From assembly GCF_001514065.1 (NCBI RefSeq), contig NZ_KQ948430.1, positions 478,042 to 542,041 of the forward strand: a stretch of 64,000 nucleotides of DNA, given 5' to 3'. This stretch comes from Streptomyces antibioticus (GTDB lineage: Bacteria; Actinomycetota; Actinomycetes; Streptomycetales; Streptomycetaceae). Below, one piece after another: positions 8,290 through 21,731 of the stretch. The translations under genes were made by a program, and so were the position numbers. The notes beneath the pieces were generated by a model, which had not been told where the DNA came from, searched no databases, and saw nothing but the letters and a program-made list of their open reading frames with translations. How positions within the stretch are numbered: the stretch's first letter is position 1; each line of letters opens with the position of its first letter.

Positions 8290-9208
8290 TCGCCTCCGTC
8301 AGCTCGGCGGGCTCCAGCACCTCGAACTCGAAGCCGGTCATCATCACGTGAATGACCATCACGTCGAGGCTCGCGGCCCCGGTGCGCAGGATGCAGGCGT
8401 CGGGTCCGTCCGCCTCCAGCTGCCCCGCGCTCGGTGAGATCCGCTCCGCGGCCTCCTCGATCGGCACCAGCAGCCGGACGACGGCATGGGCGGCGTACGC
8501 GCGCGTGGAGACGCCCCGGGAGACGTATGCGGCGAGGTCCTCGGCGGGCGGGGTGCGCGGGGCGAAGCGGGGGCCGTGCGGCGGCTTGGGCGTGATGCGG
8601 TCGACGCGGAAGGTCCGCCAGTCGTCGCGGTCGAGATCCCAGGCGACCAGGTACCAGCGGCGCTCGGTGCACACCAGGCGGTGCGGTTCGACGGTACGGC
8701 GGGTCGGCGTGCCCCCGTGGTCGCTGTACTCGAAGCGCAGCCGCTCGGCGTCCCGGCAGAGGTTCGCGAGCTCGGTCAGCACCGCCGGGTCGACCCCGGA
8801 CGGCTGGGGGCCGCGGAGCATCGGCACGGTGAAGGCGTTGAGGGCGCCCACCCGGCGGCGCAGCCGGTTCGGCAGGACCTGCTCCAGCTTGGCGAGGGCA
8901 CGGACGGACGTCTCGCCGATGCCCTCGATGCCCTGCCCGGCGGCCGTGCGCAGGCCGACGGCCACGGCGACGGCCTCGTCGTCGTCCAGCAGCAGCGGCG
9001 GCAGCTCGGCGCCCGCGCCCAGCTGGTAGCCGCCTCCGGTGCCGGGGCTGGCGTTGACGGGATAGCCCAGCTCACGCAGCCGGTCGACGTCCCGGCGCAC
9101 GGTGCGCGGGGTCACGCCGAGGCGGTCGGCGAGGTCGGCGCCGGACCATTCGCGGTGGGCCTGGAGGAGCGAGAGCAGGCGCAGGAGTCGTGCCGAGGTC
9201 TCCAACAT
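8168..9208 (-). CDS. WYL-domain transcriptional regulator (YafY type)
   Basis: A 346-residue DNA-binding protein. The N-terminal HTH (about residues 5-60, [20 protein letters not shown] then [19 protein letters not shown]) is a DeoR-like winged helix. The middle and C-terminal portion is a WYL ligand-sensing domain with [21 protein letters not shown] and WRTFRVDRI. The protein ends in an Arg/Ala/Ser tail of about 35 residues that is antisense to the ctaD end and seems non-conserved. A perfect 19-bp palindrome lies 22 bases before the ATG, so autoregulation is likely. No ribosome binding site is evident and a CAGACT box sits 9 bases upstream of the start. Confidence 0.85.
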   Translation of the reverse strand: MLETSARLLRLLSLLQAHREWSGADLADRLGVTPRTVRRDVDRLRELGYPVNASPGTGGGYQLGAGAELPPLLLDDDEAVAVAVGLRTAAGQGIEGIGETSVRALAKLEQVLPNRLRRRVGALNAFTVPMLRGPQPSGVDPAVLTELANLCRDAERLRFEYSDHGGTPTRRTVEPHRLVCTERRWYLVAWDLDRDDWRTFRVDRITPKPPHGPRFAPRTPPAEDLAAYVSRGVSTRAYAAHAVVRLLVPIEEAAERISPSAGQLEADGPDACILRTGAASLDVMVIHVMMTGFEFEVLEPAELTEAIRTAHGRLARSLARAAEPAPRTRDGADRTPGTRSGSAAAS

Positions 9209-9230
9209 GGGGCCGAGTCTGCCAGCGATC

Positions 9231-9249
9231 GCGGACAGCGGCTGTCCGC
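9231..9249. promoter_or_regulatory. Perfect 19-bp palindrome before the WYL regulator
   Basis: GCGGACAGC (9231-9239) and GCTGTCCGC (9241-9249) form a 9-1-9 inverted repeat in the 48-base gap between a minus-strand gene end (9257) and the WYL start (9208). Its place over the expected promoter suggests an autoregulatory operator. A hairpin terminator for the upstream gene is the alternative. Confidence 0.6.
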
Positions 9250-9256
9250 AATGCTT

Positions 9257-9613
9257 CTACCGGCCGCAGCGCAGGCTGAGGTTGCCGTGCCGGGTCTCGT
9301 ACGGCACCCGCCCTTCGGCGGCCCGCAGGTCCATCAGTCCGGGCATCAGCCGCCGCTCGTCGTCGTCCACGCGCGCGTACGCGTCCCAGCAGCCCTCCGG
9401 CAGTCCCACGCTGCTCGGCAGGGCCGCGCGCAGTCTGCCGTCGGCGGCCGGGGTCAGCGGCAGGAACACCTCCTCGTGCCCGTCGCGTCGGCGCAGCACG
9501 AGATGGGCGGCGCCGCCTCCTCCGTCCACGGTGACGTCGAAGGTCAGCCCGCCCGCGGAGTCGGCGATGCAGTCGGCCCGCAGGGGCGCCGTCGGCCGAG
9601 CCAACGTTGTCAT
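9257..9613 (-). CDS. Conserved hypothetical protein, 118 aa
   Basis: A hydrophilic protein predicted to be cytoplasmic, without signal peptide or membrane helix. The body reads as alternating strands (GLTFDVTVDGG, AHLVLRRRDGHEEVFLPLTP, then WDAYARVDDDERRLMPGL), which suggests a small beta-sandwich. This resembles domains found beside or within glycosyltransferase-type proteins, but that is a weak impression. The ATG at 9613 is supported by AGGAAGGA about 8 bases upstream. It lies 88 bases after the binding-protein gene on the same strand and may be cotranscribed with it. Confidence 0.55.
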   Translation of the reverse strand: MTTLARPTAPLRADCIADSAGGLTFDVTVDGGGGAAHLVLRRRDGHEEVFLPLTPAADGRLRAALPSSVGLPEGCWDAYARVDDDERRLMPGLMDLRAAEGRVPYETRHGNLSLRCGR

Positions 9614-9701
9614 GCGGTACGGATCCTTCCTCGGCTGTGCTGCCTGCTTAGACCCGTGACTTTGCCCAATGGTTGCCTTACTGGCGAGCCTTTTGGCGGC
9701 C

Positions 9702-11003
9702 TCACTGCCGATAGGGAAGCTGCGGCACATCGAAGCAGGTGTCGTTCATGTCCCCCTGCGAGACCCACCCCTTCCCGTCCTGCCAGCGGGCCACGGAGAG
9801 GCAGGTCCGCCGGGTCTTCGGCGGCTCGGCCAGCCGTTCGAAGCGGACCGGGAGCAGCAGTCCGTCGGCGGTGTAGTCCTCGCTGCGGTTCATGCGGTCG
9901 TCGACACACGCGCGCGTGACGCCGCCGTCCGTCTTCGCACACGCCTTGGCCGCGTCCGTGAACCACATCGCCGCCGCCCAGCCCTCCAGCTGCCACTGCG
10001 AGTGGGTCTCCAGGCCCTTGGTGGCGTCCCGGAACTCCCGTACGGCCGCCTGGCCGGTGTCCTCGTGGTTCCGGCTGGAGCCGGTGGCCCACAGGGCGTT
10101 GCGGCAGCGCGGGGAGTCCTTGTAGTCGCCGGGGACGGTGGAGGTCCAGTTCTGCACGTTGGTGACCTTGGCGGTGACCCGGACGCCGGCGTCGTCCATC
10201 GCCTTGCACAGCTGGGCGTTGCCGTGCGTGTCGACGGCGTCGAACACGAGGTCGACGCCCCGGTCCTTCAGGTCGGCCGCGACGGCACGGAAGTTGGGCA
10301 GCGCGAAGTCGACCTGCTCGTTGACGACCTCGTACCCCTCCGCCTTCAGCCCTTGGACGACGAGCCGGGCGTAGGCGGCGGAGGCGGCCTGGTTGTACGA
10401 GACGACGGCGGCCGTACGGGCCCCGTGCTCGCGCTTGAAGTACCGGTAGACCTCGGTGCCGCCGTACTGCTGTCCGTCCCAGCCGGTGGTGCCGTCGCGG
10501 GGCGCGAGGCTGCCGTAGATGCCGTAGAGGTGCGGCCAGGTGTCGTAGGCGTTCCCGATGGGCTGGCCGCCGATGTCGGGCACGCGCGCGTGGGAGACAC
10601 GGGAGGCGCCCGCGTAGTCGAGGGACGTGGTGGCGACGAGGGCGACGACCTCGTCCTCGTCGATCAGCCGGTGCACGCAGGTGTTGTTGCCGACGCCGCT
10701 GCCGCCGTCGTCGCACTCCCGCACCTCGACCGGGCGCCCGCCGATGCCCCCGCGCGCGTTGAGACGGTCGAAGTAGGCCTTGGCGCCGTCCCGGGGGCCC
10801 GTGAAGGTGTCGCCGCCGACCGGGCTGGTGGCGCTGCTGACGATGCCCACCCGGATCGGCGTCGCCTCCTTGACCGGCGTGGTCCGGTCGCCGCGGTGCT
10901 CGAAGTCGCTCTCCGGGAGCCTGCTGCCGCACGCCGCCGTGAGGGCGAGCAGCAGCACCGCGGCCGCGGCCTCAGCAGCCCGGCAGGGCCGACGCCGACG
11001 CAT
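9702..11003 (-). CDS. ABC transporter substrate-binding lipoprotein, Leu/Ile/Val-type fold
   Basis: A 433-residue exported lipoprotein. The signal has MRRRRP, a hydrophobic stretch and the lipobox LTAAC. The mature part starts its first lobe with IRVGIVSSATSPVGGD and shows the type I periplasmic-binding pattern of LivJ-like proteins (GGRPVEVRECDD, ARTAAVVSYNQAASAAYARL). It should capture an amino acid or similar small molecule for the fused importer encoded divergently at 12128-15756. Its start lies within the end of the lipoprotein gene at 10972-11523 (32-base overlap), implying one transcript and coupled translation. Ligand unknown. Confidence 0.8.
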   Translation of the reverse strand: MRRRRPCRAAEAAAAVLLLALTAACGSRLPESDFEHRGDRTTPVKEATPIRVGIVSSATSPVGGDTFTGPRDGAKAYFDRLNARGGIGGRPVEVRECDDGGSGVGNNTCVHRLIDEDEVVALVATTSLDYAGASRVSHARVPDIGGQPIGNAYDTWPHLYGIYGSLAPRDGTTGWDGQQYGGTEVYRYFKREHGARTAAVVSYNQAASAAYARLVVQGLKAEGYEVVNEQVDFALPNFRAVAADLKDRGVDLVFDAVDTHGNAQLCKAMDDAGVRVTAKVTNVQNWTSTVPGDYKDSPRCRNALWATGSSRNHEDTGQAAVREFRDATKGLETHSQWQLEGWAAAMWFTDAAKACAKTDGGVTRACVDDRMNRSEDYTADGLLLPVRFERLAEPPKTRRTCLSVARWQDGKGWVSQGDMNDTCFDVPQLPYRQ

Positions 11004-11523
11004 TCCCGCTCAACTGGACCAGCGCGCACAGCGTCGTGACGGACACCTTCCAGGTGCCGTCCTGCTCGACCGCCTTCCCTGAAGCGTCCGGCAGGGCGGT
11101 GGCGCCGTTCAGGAGCAGGGTGTACGTCACGGTCGCCTCGGTCGGCGAGGTGAACTGGACCTTGGTGACCTGCGCCTTCACCTGCCCGCCGCGGTCGTCG
11201 CCGCCGAACGCCGCCAGGACGGGCCCCATCTTGTCGCCGTTCTCCAGGACGGCTTGCTTCTCCTTGGTGGACGTCTTGGGGTCGAAGAACTTCTGCCAGT
11301 TCTCCTTGACCTCCTTCTCGGCCGCCGCCTTGTCGGCCGGTCCGCTCACGGAGGGACTGGCGGGCGCGCTCGTCGTCGTCTCCGGAGTAGGGCTGGGCGG
11401 CGGGCTGTCGCTGCCGCCGCCGCTGTCGTCACTGCAGGCCGTGAGGGACGCGGCGAGGACGAACACCACCGCCACCAGCCCTCGGCTGCCGTTCCCCCAC
11501 GTGCGGTCGCTCCCGAGAACCAT
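10972..11523 (-). CDS. Small secreted lipoprotein, 183 aa
   Basis: Signal peptide MVLGSDRTWGNGSRGLVAVV followed by the lipobox SLTAC, a Ser/Pro/Thr spacer, and a compact domain of about 120 residues. That domain starts KAAAEKEVKENWQKFFDP and contains LENGDKMGPVLAAFGG and VTKVQFTSPTEATVTYTLLLNG. This is a low-molecular-weight antigen/lipoprotein-like fold with an NTF2-like feel, but the family is not certain. It precedes and overlaps the binding-protein gene by 32 bases, so the two make an operon. The ATG at 11523 is the last start before the signal; several upstream in-frame starts lack coding character. Confidence 0.7.
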   Translation of the reverse strand: MVLGSDRTWGNGSRGLVAVVFVLAASLTACSDDSGGGSDSPPPSPTPETTTSAPASPSVSGPADKAAAEKEVKENWQKFFDPKTSTKEKQAVLENGDKMGPVLAAFGGDDRGGQVKAQVTKVQFTSPTEATVTYTLLLNGATALPDASGKAVEQDGTWKVSVTTLCALVQLSGNASASALPGC

Positions 11524-11646
11524 CTGGCTCACCACCGGGTGTCGGTCCGGGCCATGTGCGCCCGGTGCTTTCAGGGTCAGCTTCCAGAGTGCATAGTGCA
11601 AAAGATTGGCTGACATGGACAGGCACGCGACATGTGGGAGCCAGAG

Positions 11647-12114
11647 ATGCGGACAGCCCGACTGCGGACCGTGCACCCCGCCCAGTGGGCCGGCTGGGCC
11701 GCGCTCGCCGCGGGCGCGGTGCTGTGCGTCCTCGGCTGGTACGGCATCTCGGGTGAGCGGTTCGCCGAACGCCAGCTGCCCTATCTGGCCTCCTGCACGG
11801 TCCCCGGAGCCGCGCTGATCGTCGCGGGCGCGGTCCTGCTGGCGCACGGCCGGGACACGATCGCCGCCGCGCGCGTGGAGGAGCTGTACGGCCTCCTGGT
11901 GGCCGCCGAGCCGGAGACTCCCCCGGAGCCGGCGACGGCTCCCCTGGCGATCAGCGCGGACCTGCTGATGGTGCCGGGCGGCACCCTGTGGCACCGCGCG
12001 GACTGTCCGCTGGTGGCCGGAAAGGTGGAGGCCGTGCCGGTGGACGCGAAGCTGGTGGCCAGCGGCGAGCTGGGCGCCTGCCCCATCTGCGAGCCCGCCG
12101 AAGAGACCGACTGA
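11647..12114 (+). CDS. Two-helix membrane protein with a Cys-rich C-terminal zinc-ribbon-like end
   Basis: A 155-residue protein. Two membrane helices (about residues 14-36 and 48-68) are followed by an acidic linker and a C-terminal segment LWHRADCPLVAG...GACPICEP. The spacing (H-x3-C, then C-x2-C and a Pro) resembles the small metal-binding ends seen in Ada-like and other treble-clef modules, so zinc binding is likely. It lies 13 bases before the fused transporter gene and is likely cotranscribed, but a transport role is only inferred. GGGAG lies about 7 bases before the ATG at 11647; another ATG at 11632 has no site. Confidence 0.6.
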   Translation: MRTARLRTVHPAQWAGWAALAAGAVLCVLGWYGISGERFAERQLPYLASCTVPGAALIVAGAVLLAHGRDTIAAARVEELYGLLVAAEPETPPEPATAPLAISADLLMVPGGTLWHRADCPLVAGKVEAVPVDAKLVASGELGACPICEPAEETD

Positions 12115-12127
12115 AGCCCCGCGGCCG

Positions 12128-16294
<4,167 letters not shown>

Positions 16295-16342
16295 CTAAGC
16301 AGCTCGCCCTGTGGGGCCGTCGTTACGCGACCGGCGCAGCCA

Positions 16343-16382
16343 GGGGCCCCACCCGGTCGGCGGACCGTCCGGGTGGGGCCCC
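16343..16382 (-). terminator. 14-bp hairpin downstream of the second Rpf gene
   Basis: GGGGCCCCACCCGG (16343-16356) pairs perfectly with CCGGGTGGGGCCCC (16369-16382), loop 12 bases. It lies 22 bases past the stop of the gene at 16405-17037 and before the start of the next Rpf gene, so it probably separates their transcripts. Confidence 0.75.
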
Positions 16383-16404
16383 GTGCCCGGGAGGGGGGAG
16401 CGGC

Positions 16405-17424
<1,020 letters not shown>

Positions 17425-18207
17425 GTGCCGCGCTTGCTCGACGTCAGCGACGAAGTTCGCGCCGAGATCGGCGACGATGAAGCCGACCGGCTGCTCGCCG
17501 GAGACAACGCCCCCGGCAGTTACGACTGCACGTCCTGCCGCACGCCGGGCGACTCCGAAGCGGAGCGCACCAGCACCGTCCTGTTCATCGGCGACGAGAC
17601 CGCGGTCCTGGCCTTCGCCCACGCCACCTGCCTGCCCTCGCAGGTCGTCCAGGTCACCGAGGAGCAGCTCCAGGGGGCGGTGCGGTCCATCACCGGCGAC
17701 AGCGTCGACCTGGAGCCCGACAAGGTCGTCCCCGAGCAGGCGGTGCTCGGCGTCACCAGCGGACTGGTGCTGATCGCCGGGGAGTTGCACCCGGCGCTCG
17801 TCGTCGAGCCGACGGGCCCCATCGTGCGCCCCGGCTCGACCGGCGTCGGTGACGACTTCCTGCCGCTCCTCATCGAGCAGGGGTTCATGCCGGTCACCGA
17901 ACTGTCCGAGGTGCCGCCGGTGTTGCACGGCTGGTCGGTGCTGCTCGCCATGGGCCAGCTGCACGCGGTGCTCCAGCCGTCGGCCAACGGCGGTCAGCCG
18001 GTGGCCTGGTGGCAGGCGCACCAGCCGTTGCAGGTCACCGAGGGCTGGCGGGCCGCCGCCAACAAGCACCAGCAGGTCCTGATGTTCGCGGCACCGGTGG
18101 GGTCGATCGGCCGTCAGCCGCGCGAGGACCTGCTGCGGGGCGCGATCGACAAGGCCGCGGCCAACGGCAAGTTGGTCGCCTCGGCGCTCCCGCTCGCGGG
18201 GACCTGA
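17425..18207 (+). CDS. Conserved hypothetical protein with a CxxC...HxxC pattern
   Basis: A 260-residue soluble protein without signal or membrane segments. Cys residues in CTSC (about 34-37) and HATC (about 66-69) could form a zinc site. The first half reads as alternating strands with DETAVLAFAHATC. The second half has a long segment HGWSVLLAMGQLHAVLQP and a C-terminal helix. The GTG start is supported by GAGGGAG. It lies directly before a small unknown gene and the der-plsC-cmk block. The family was not recognised and I do not propose a function. Confidence 0.6.
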   Translation: MPRLLDVSDEVRAEIGDDEADRLLAGDNAPGSYDCTSCRTPGDSEAERTSTVLFIGDETAVLAFAHATCLPSQVVQVTEEQLQGAVRSITGDSVDLEPDKVVPEQAVLGVTSGLVLIAGELHPALVVEPTGPIVRPGSTGVGDDFLPLLIEQGFMPVTELSEVPPVLHGWSVLLAMGQLHAVLQPSANGGQPVAWWQAHQPLQVTEGWRAAANKHQQVLMFAAPVGSIGRQPREDLLRGAIDKAAANGKLVASALPLAGT

Positions 18208-18272
18208 GCCCGACGCCCCGGTGCGCCTGAACGCGACCGCATCTCCTGAACACCGCGGTCGTTTGGACATAC

Positions 18273-18665
18273 GTGCACCCATACGAAGTTCCCCGTCGCC
18301 CGTCCTTCCAGTCGATCCCGTCATCGCGGTCGGCCCCGGACCCGCTGGGCGGCCCATCGGCCACGCCGATCTACGACGCGCTCTACGCCGAGTACGTCAA
18401 GTCCTTCCGCACACTGCCGGGTGACCGCAGCGGCGAGGACGAGCTGGGCTTCACGGCCTTCGGGAACCTGGCGCTGGGCTCGGAGTCGTACGGCGGGTAC
18501 CGGCCGGGGTCGTTCAGCAGCTCGTACAGCGCCTACAGCGCGGGGGCGCACAGCGCCCGGGTCGGGCAGCAGTCGCAGTGGCAGCGCGTCGGCCAGGTCG
18601 GACAGCACGGCACGATGGTGCAGCACGTACCGGCACTGCCACCGGGTCAGCGCCGGGGCTTCTGA
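18273..18665 (+). CDS. Small conserved hypothetical, Ser/Tyr/Gly-rich, 130 aa
   Basis: A basic, low-complexity protein with no signal peptide. The middle (YDALYAEYVKSFRTLPGDRSGE) is the only segment that looks folded and would form an amphipathic helix. The rest is rich in Ser, Gly, Gln and Tyr. It starts at GTG 18273 without a strong ribosome binding site, 65 bases after the preceding gene, and is followed by a strong bidirectional terminator. Function not inferable. Confidence 0.55.
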   Translation: MHPYEVPRRPSFQSIPSSRSAPDPLGGPSATPIYDALYAEYVKSFRTLPGDRSGEDELGFTAFGNLALGSESYGGYRPGSFSSSYSAYSAGAHSARVGQQSQWQRVGQVGQHGTMVQHVPALPPGQRRGF

Positions 18666-18675
18666 GGCAGCGCGC

Positions 18676-18714
18676 ACGAAGGGCGGCCCCCTCTCCACGG
18701 GGGCCGCCCTTCGT
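18676..18714. terminator. Perfect 16-bp bidirectional terminator hairpin
   Basis: ACGAAGGGCGGCCCCC (18676-18691) pairs with GGGGGCCGCCCTTCGT (18699-18714) around TCTCCAC. It lies 10 bases after a plus-strand stop and 21 bases after the minus-strand der stop, so it serves both. Confidence 0.85.
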
Positions 18715-18735
18715 CATGTCGTACGCCTGCCGCGC

Positions 18736-20214
18736 CTACTTCTTCTTGGCGCCGCGCTTCTCGCGCACCCGCACCGAGATGTGGATCGGGGTGCCCTCGA
18801 AGCCGAACTCCTCGCGCAGGCGGCGCTCGATGAAGCGGCGGTAGCCGGCCTCGATGAAGCCGGAGGCGAAGAGCACGAACCGCGGCGGCTTGGTGCCGGC
18901 CTGGGTGCCGAAGAGGATGCGGGGCTGCTTGCCGCCACGGATCGGGTGCGGGTGGGCGGCGACCAGCTCACCGAGGAAGGCGTTCAGCCGACCGGTCGGG
19001 ACCCGGGTCTCCCAGCCCGCGAGGGCCGTCTCGATCGCCGGGACCAGCTTCTCCATGTGCCGGCCGGTGCGCGCCGAGACATTGACCCGGGGCGCCCAGG
19101 CGACCTGGCCGAGCTCGGTCTCGATCTCCCGCTCCAGGTAGTAGCGGCGCTCCTCGTCGAGGGTGTCCCACTTGTTGTAGGCGAGGACGATCGCGCGGCC
19201 CGCGTCGACCGCCATGGTGACGATGCGCTGGTCCTGGACGGAGATGTTCTCGGAGGCGTCGATCAGGATGACCGCCACCTCGGCCTTCTCCACGGCGGCC
19301 GCGGTGCGCAGCGAGGCGTAGTAGTCGGCGCCCTGCTGGAGGTGGACCCGCTTGCGGATGCCGGCGGTGTCGACGAACTTCCAGGTGACGCCGCCGAGTT
19401 CGATCAGCTCGTCGACCGGGTCACGGGTGGTGCCCGCGAGTTCGTTGACGACGACGCGCTCCTCGTTGGCGACCTTGTTCAGCAGCGAGGACTTGCCGAC
19501 GTTCGGGCGGCCGATGAGGGCGATGCGGCGCGGGCCGCCGACCGCGGTGCCGAAGGTCTGCTCGGGGGCCTCCGGCAGGGCCTCCAGGACGGCGTCCAGC
19601 ATGTCGCCGGTACCGCGGCCGTGCAGCGCGGAGATGGGGTGCGGCTCGCCGAGGCCGAGGGACCACAGGTAGGCCGCGTCGGACTCGCCGCTCTGCCCGT
19701 CGACCTTGTTGGCGGCGAGCACCACGGGCTTGCCGGCCTTGCGCAGCAGTCGTACGACCGCCTCGTCGGTGTCGGTCGCGCCGACCTTGGCGTCGACGAC
19801 GAAGACGACGGCGTCGGACGCCTCGATCGCGTACTCAGCCTGCGCGGCGACCGAGGCGTCGATGCCGAGGACGTCCTGCTCCCAGCCGCCGGTGTCGACG
19901 ACCTTGAAGCGGCGGCCCGCCCACTCGGCCTCGTAGGTGACGCGGTCGCGGGTGACGCCGGGCTTGTCCTCGACGACGGCCTCGCGGCGCCCGATGATGC
20001 GGTTCACCAGCGTCGACTTGCCGACGTTCGGGCGGCCGACGACGGCGAGGACGGGCAGCGGGCCGTGACCGGCCTCCTCGATCGCGCCCTCGACGTCCTC
20101 GAGATCGAAGCCCTCTTCCGCGGCGAGCTCCATGAACTCCGCGTACTCGGCGTCGCCAAGCGCTCCGTGGTCGTGCTCTGCGAAAGAGCCCTCGGAGTGG
20201 ATGTGGTCGTTCAT
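18736..20214 (-). CDS. der: Ribosome-assembly GTPase Der (EngA)
   Basis: A 492-residue tandem GTPase needed for 50S subunit assembly. The first G domain starts near residue 55 ([18 protein letters not shown]) and the second near residue 230 ([24 protein letters not shown]). The C-terminal KH-like domain ends in basic [11 protein letters not shown]. An acidic N-terminal extension of about 50 residues is typical of actinobacterial Der. Although a distant GAGG precedes the ATG, the start fits the family. It follows plsC and cmk on the same strand with an 80-base gap. Confidence 0.95.
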   Translation of the reverse strand: MNDHIHSEGSFAEHDHGALGDAEYAEFMELAAEEGFDLEDVEGAIEEAGHGPLPVLAVVGRPNVGKSTLVNRIIGRREAVVEDKPGVTRDRVTYEAEWAGRRFKVVDTGGWEQDVLGIDASVAAQAEYAIEASDAVVFVVDAKVGATDTDEAVVRLLRKAGKPVVLAANKVDGQSGESDAAYLWSLGLGEPHPISALHGRGTGDMLDAVLEALPEAPEQTFGTAVGGPRRIALIGRPNVGKSSLLNKVANEERVVVNELAGTTRDPVDELIELGGVTWKFVDTAGIRKRVHLQQGADYYASLRTAAAVEKAEVAVILIDASENISVQDQRIVTMAVDAGRAIVLAYNKWDTLDEERRYYLEREIETELGQVAWAPRVNVSARTGRHMEKLVPAIETALAGWETRVPTGRLNAFLGELVAAHPHPIRGGKQPRILFGTQAGTKPPRFVLFASGFIEAGYRRFIERRLREEFGFEGTPIHISVRVREKRGAKKK

Positions 20215-20294
20215 GAAGTCGGTACCTCGTCGTTCATCGTGGTGATCGGTGGACCGGCCGGTTTTCTCCGGATTGATCCACTACTTAGTGTCGC

Positions 20295-20939
20295 CTAGTG
20301 CCCGGTCAGGCGCCTGGCGTTTTCCAGGTGGCTGGTGAGCTGCTTCTGGATGCGTTCGGTCGCTTCGTCGAGCGCCTTGCGGGTGCGCCGCCCGGAGCCG
20401 TCGCCCGCCTCGAACGGGTCGCCGAAGACCACGTCGACGCGGCTGCGCAGCGGAGGCAGCCCCTTTATCAACCGTCCCCGCCGCTCGGAACTTCCCAGTA
20501 CGGCGACCGGGACGATCGGGGCGCCGCTGCGGACCGCGAAGTACGCGAGCCCGGCGCGCAGCGCGGCGAAGTCGCCCTCGCCGCGGGTGCCCTCCGGGAA
20601 GATGCCGAGGACGCCGCCGGCCGACAGCACGTCCAGGGCCTGGGTGATGGCCGTGCGGTCGGTGCCCGAGCGGTCGACCTTGACCTGGCCGATGCCGAGC
20701 AGGAACGGGTCCAGCGGGCCTATGAACGCTTCCTTCTTGATCAGGAAGTGGGTCGGCCGGGGCGCGACGCCCATGACCATCGGGCCGTCGATGTTGTGGG
20801 AGTGGTTGACGGCGAAGATCACCGGGCCGGTCACGGGGACCTTCCAGGCGCCCAGCACACGCGGCTTCCACAGCCCGTACATCAGGCCGACGCCGATGCG
20901 GCGCCCGATCTCGGCGCCGCGCAGGGAGGGTGCGGTCAC
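20295..20939 (-). CDS. plsC: 1-acyl-sn-glycerol-3-phosphate acyltransferase (PlsC family)
   Basis: A 214-residue membrane-associated acyltransferase that adds the second acyl chain to lysophosphatidic acid in phospholipid synthesis. The catalytic HX4D motif is NHSHNID and the substrate motif FPEGTRGEG is intact; KVDRSGTDR lies between them. The GTG at 20939 overlaps the cmk stop (GTGA), indicating translational coupling, and gives an ordinary short N-terminus. The unusual pairing of cmk with plsC is common in actinomycetes and other high-GC bacteria. Confidence 0.88.
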   Translation of the reverse strand: MTAPSLRGAEIGRRIGVGLMYGLWKPRVLGAWKVPVTGPVIFAVNHSHNIDGPMVMGVAPRPTHFLIKKEAFIGPLDPFLLGIGQVKVDRSGTDRTAITQALDVLSAGGVLGIFPEGTRGEGDFAALRAGLAYFAVRSGAPIVPVAVLGSSERRGRLIKGLPPLRSRVDVVFGDPFEAGDGSGRRTRKALDEATERIQKQLTSHLENARRLTGH

Positions 20940-21622
20940 TTCCCGGCCCGCTTCTCCTCGACGAGGGTGACGACGCACTCGATGACCTGCGACAGCGTGA
21001 GCTCGGTGGTGTCCACCTCGACCGCGTCGTCCGCCTTGGCGAGCGGCGAGGTCTTCCGGCTGGAGTCCGCCGCGTCCCGCTTGACCAGGGCCTCGCGGGT
21101 GGCGTTGACGTCGGCGCCCTTGAGCTCACCGCTGCGGCGGGCGGCGCGCGCCTCCGGCGAGGCGGTGAGGAAGATCTTGAGGTCGGCGTCGGGCAGCACG
21201 GTGGTGCCGATGTCCCGGCCCTCGACGACGATGCCCTGCTCCGCGCCGGCGGCGATCGAGCGCTGGAGCTCGGTGATCCGGGCCCGCACCTCCGGCACCG
21301 CGCTGACCGCGCTGACCTGGGAGGTGACCTCCTGGGTGCGGATCGGACCGGCGACGTCCGTGCCGTCGACGGTGATCGTCGGATCGGCCGGGTCGGTGCC
21401 GGAGACGATCTCGGGCTTGCCCGCCACGGCGGCGATCGCGGACGGGTCCTCGATGTCGATCCCGTTGGTCACCATCCACCACGTGATCGCCCGGTACTGG
21501 GCGCCGGTGTCCAGGTAGCTCAGACCGAGCTGCGCGGCGACGGCCTTCGACGTGCTCGACTTGCCGGTGCCGGAGGGACCGTCGATGGCGACGATCACGG
21601 GCTGGGCGGCGCCGTTTTCCAC
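20936..21622 (-). CDS. cmk: Cytidylate kinase
   Basis: A 228-residue nucleoside monophosphate kinase that converts CMP and dCMP to diphosphates. The P-loop GPSGTGKSSTSK is at about residues 15-26. The CMP-binding region has YLDTGAQYRAITWW and the lid/NMP region VVEGRDIGTTVLPDADLKIFL. The GTG at 21622 follows GGAAGG at some distance. Stop and start overlap with plsC. The gene begins the cmk-plsC-der run. Confidence 0.93.
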   Translation of the reverse strand: MENGAAQPVIVAIDGPSGTGKSSTSKAVAAQLGLSYLDTGAQYRAITWWMVTNGIDIEDPSAIAAVAGKPEIVSGTDPADPTITVDGTDVAGPIRTQEVTSQVSAVSAVPEVRARITELQRSIAAGAEQGIVVEGRDIGTTVLPDADLKIFLTASPEARAARRSGELKGADVNATREALVKRDAADSSRKTSPLAKADDAVEVDTTELTLSQVIECVVTLVEEKRAGK

Positions 21623-21657
21623 GGGAGGACACCTTCCTGGTGCGGTGTGGTGGGGTG

Positions 21658-21679
21658 GCGGGGCGCGAAAGTGCCCCGC
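21658..21679 (-). terminator. Short hairpin downstream of tyrA
   Basis: GCGGGGC (21658-21664) pairs with GCCCCGC (21673-21679) around an 8-base loop in the 109-base gap between the tyrA stop and cmk start. It may end the chorismate mutase-tyrA transcript. The stem is only 7 bp. Confidence 0.4.
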
Positions 21680-21731
21680 ACCAGGGTACTGGCTCGCCGA
21701 CGGCCTCCTTACGGGCGGAGGGCCGGGGCGC

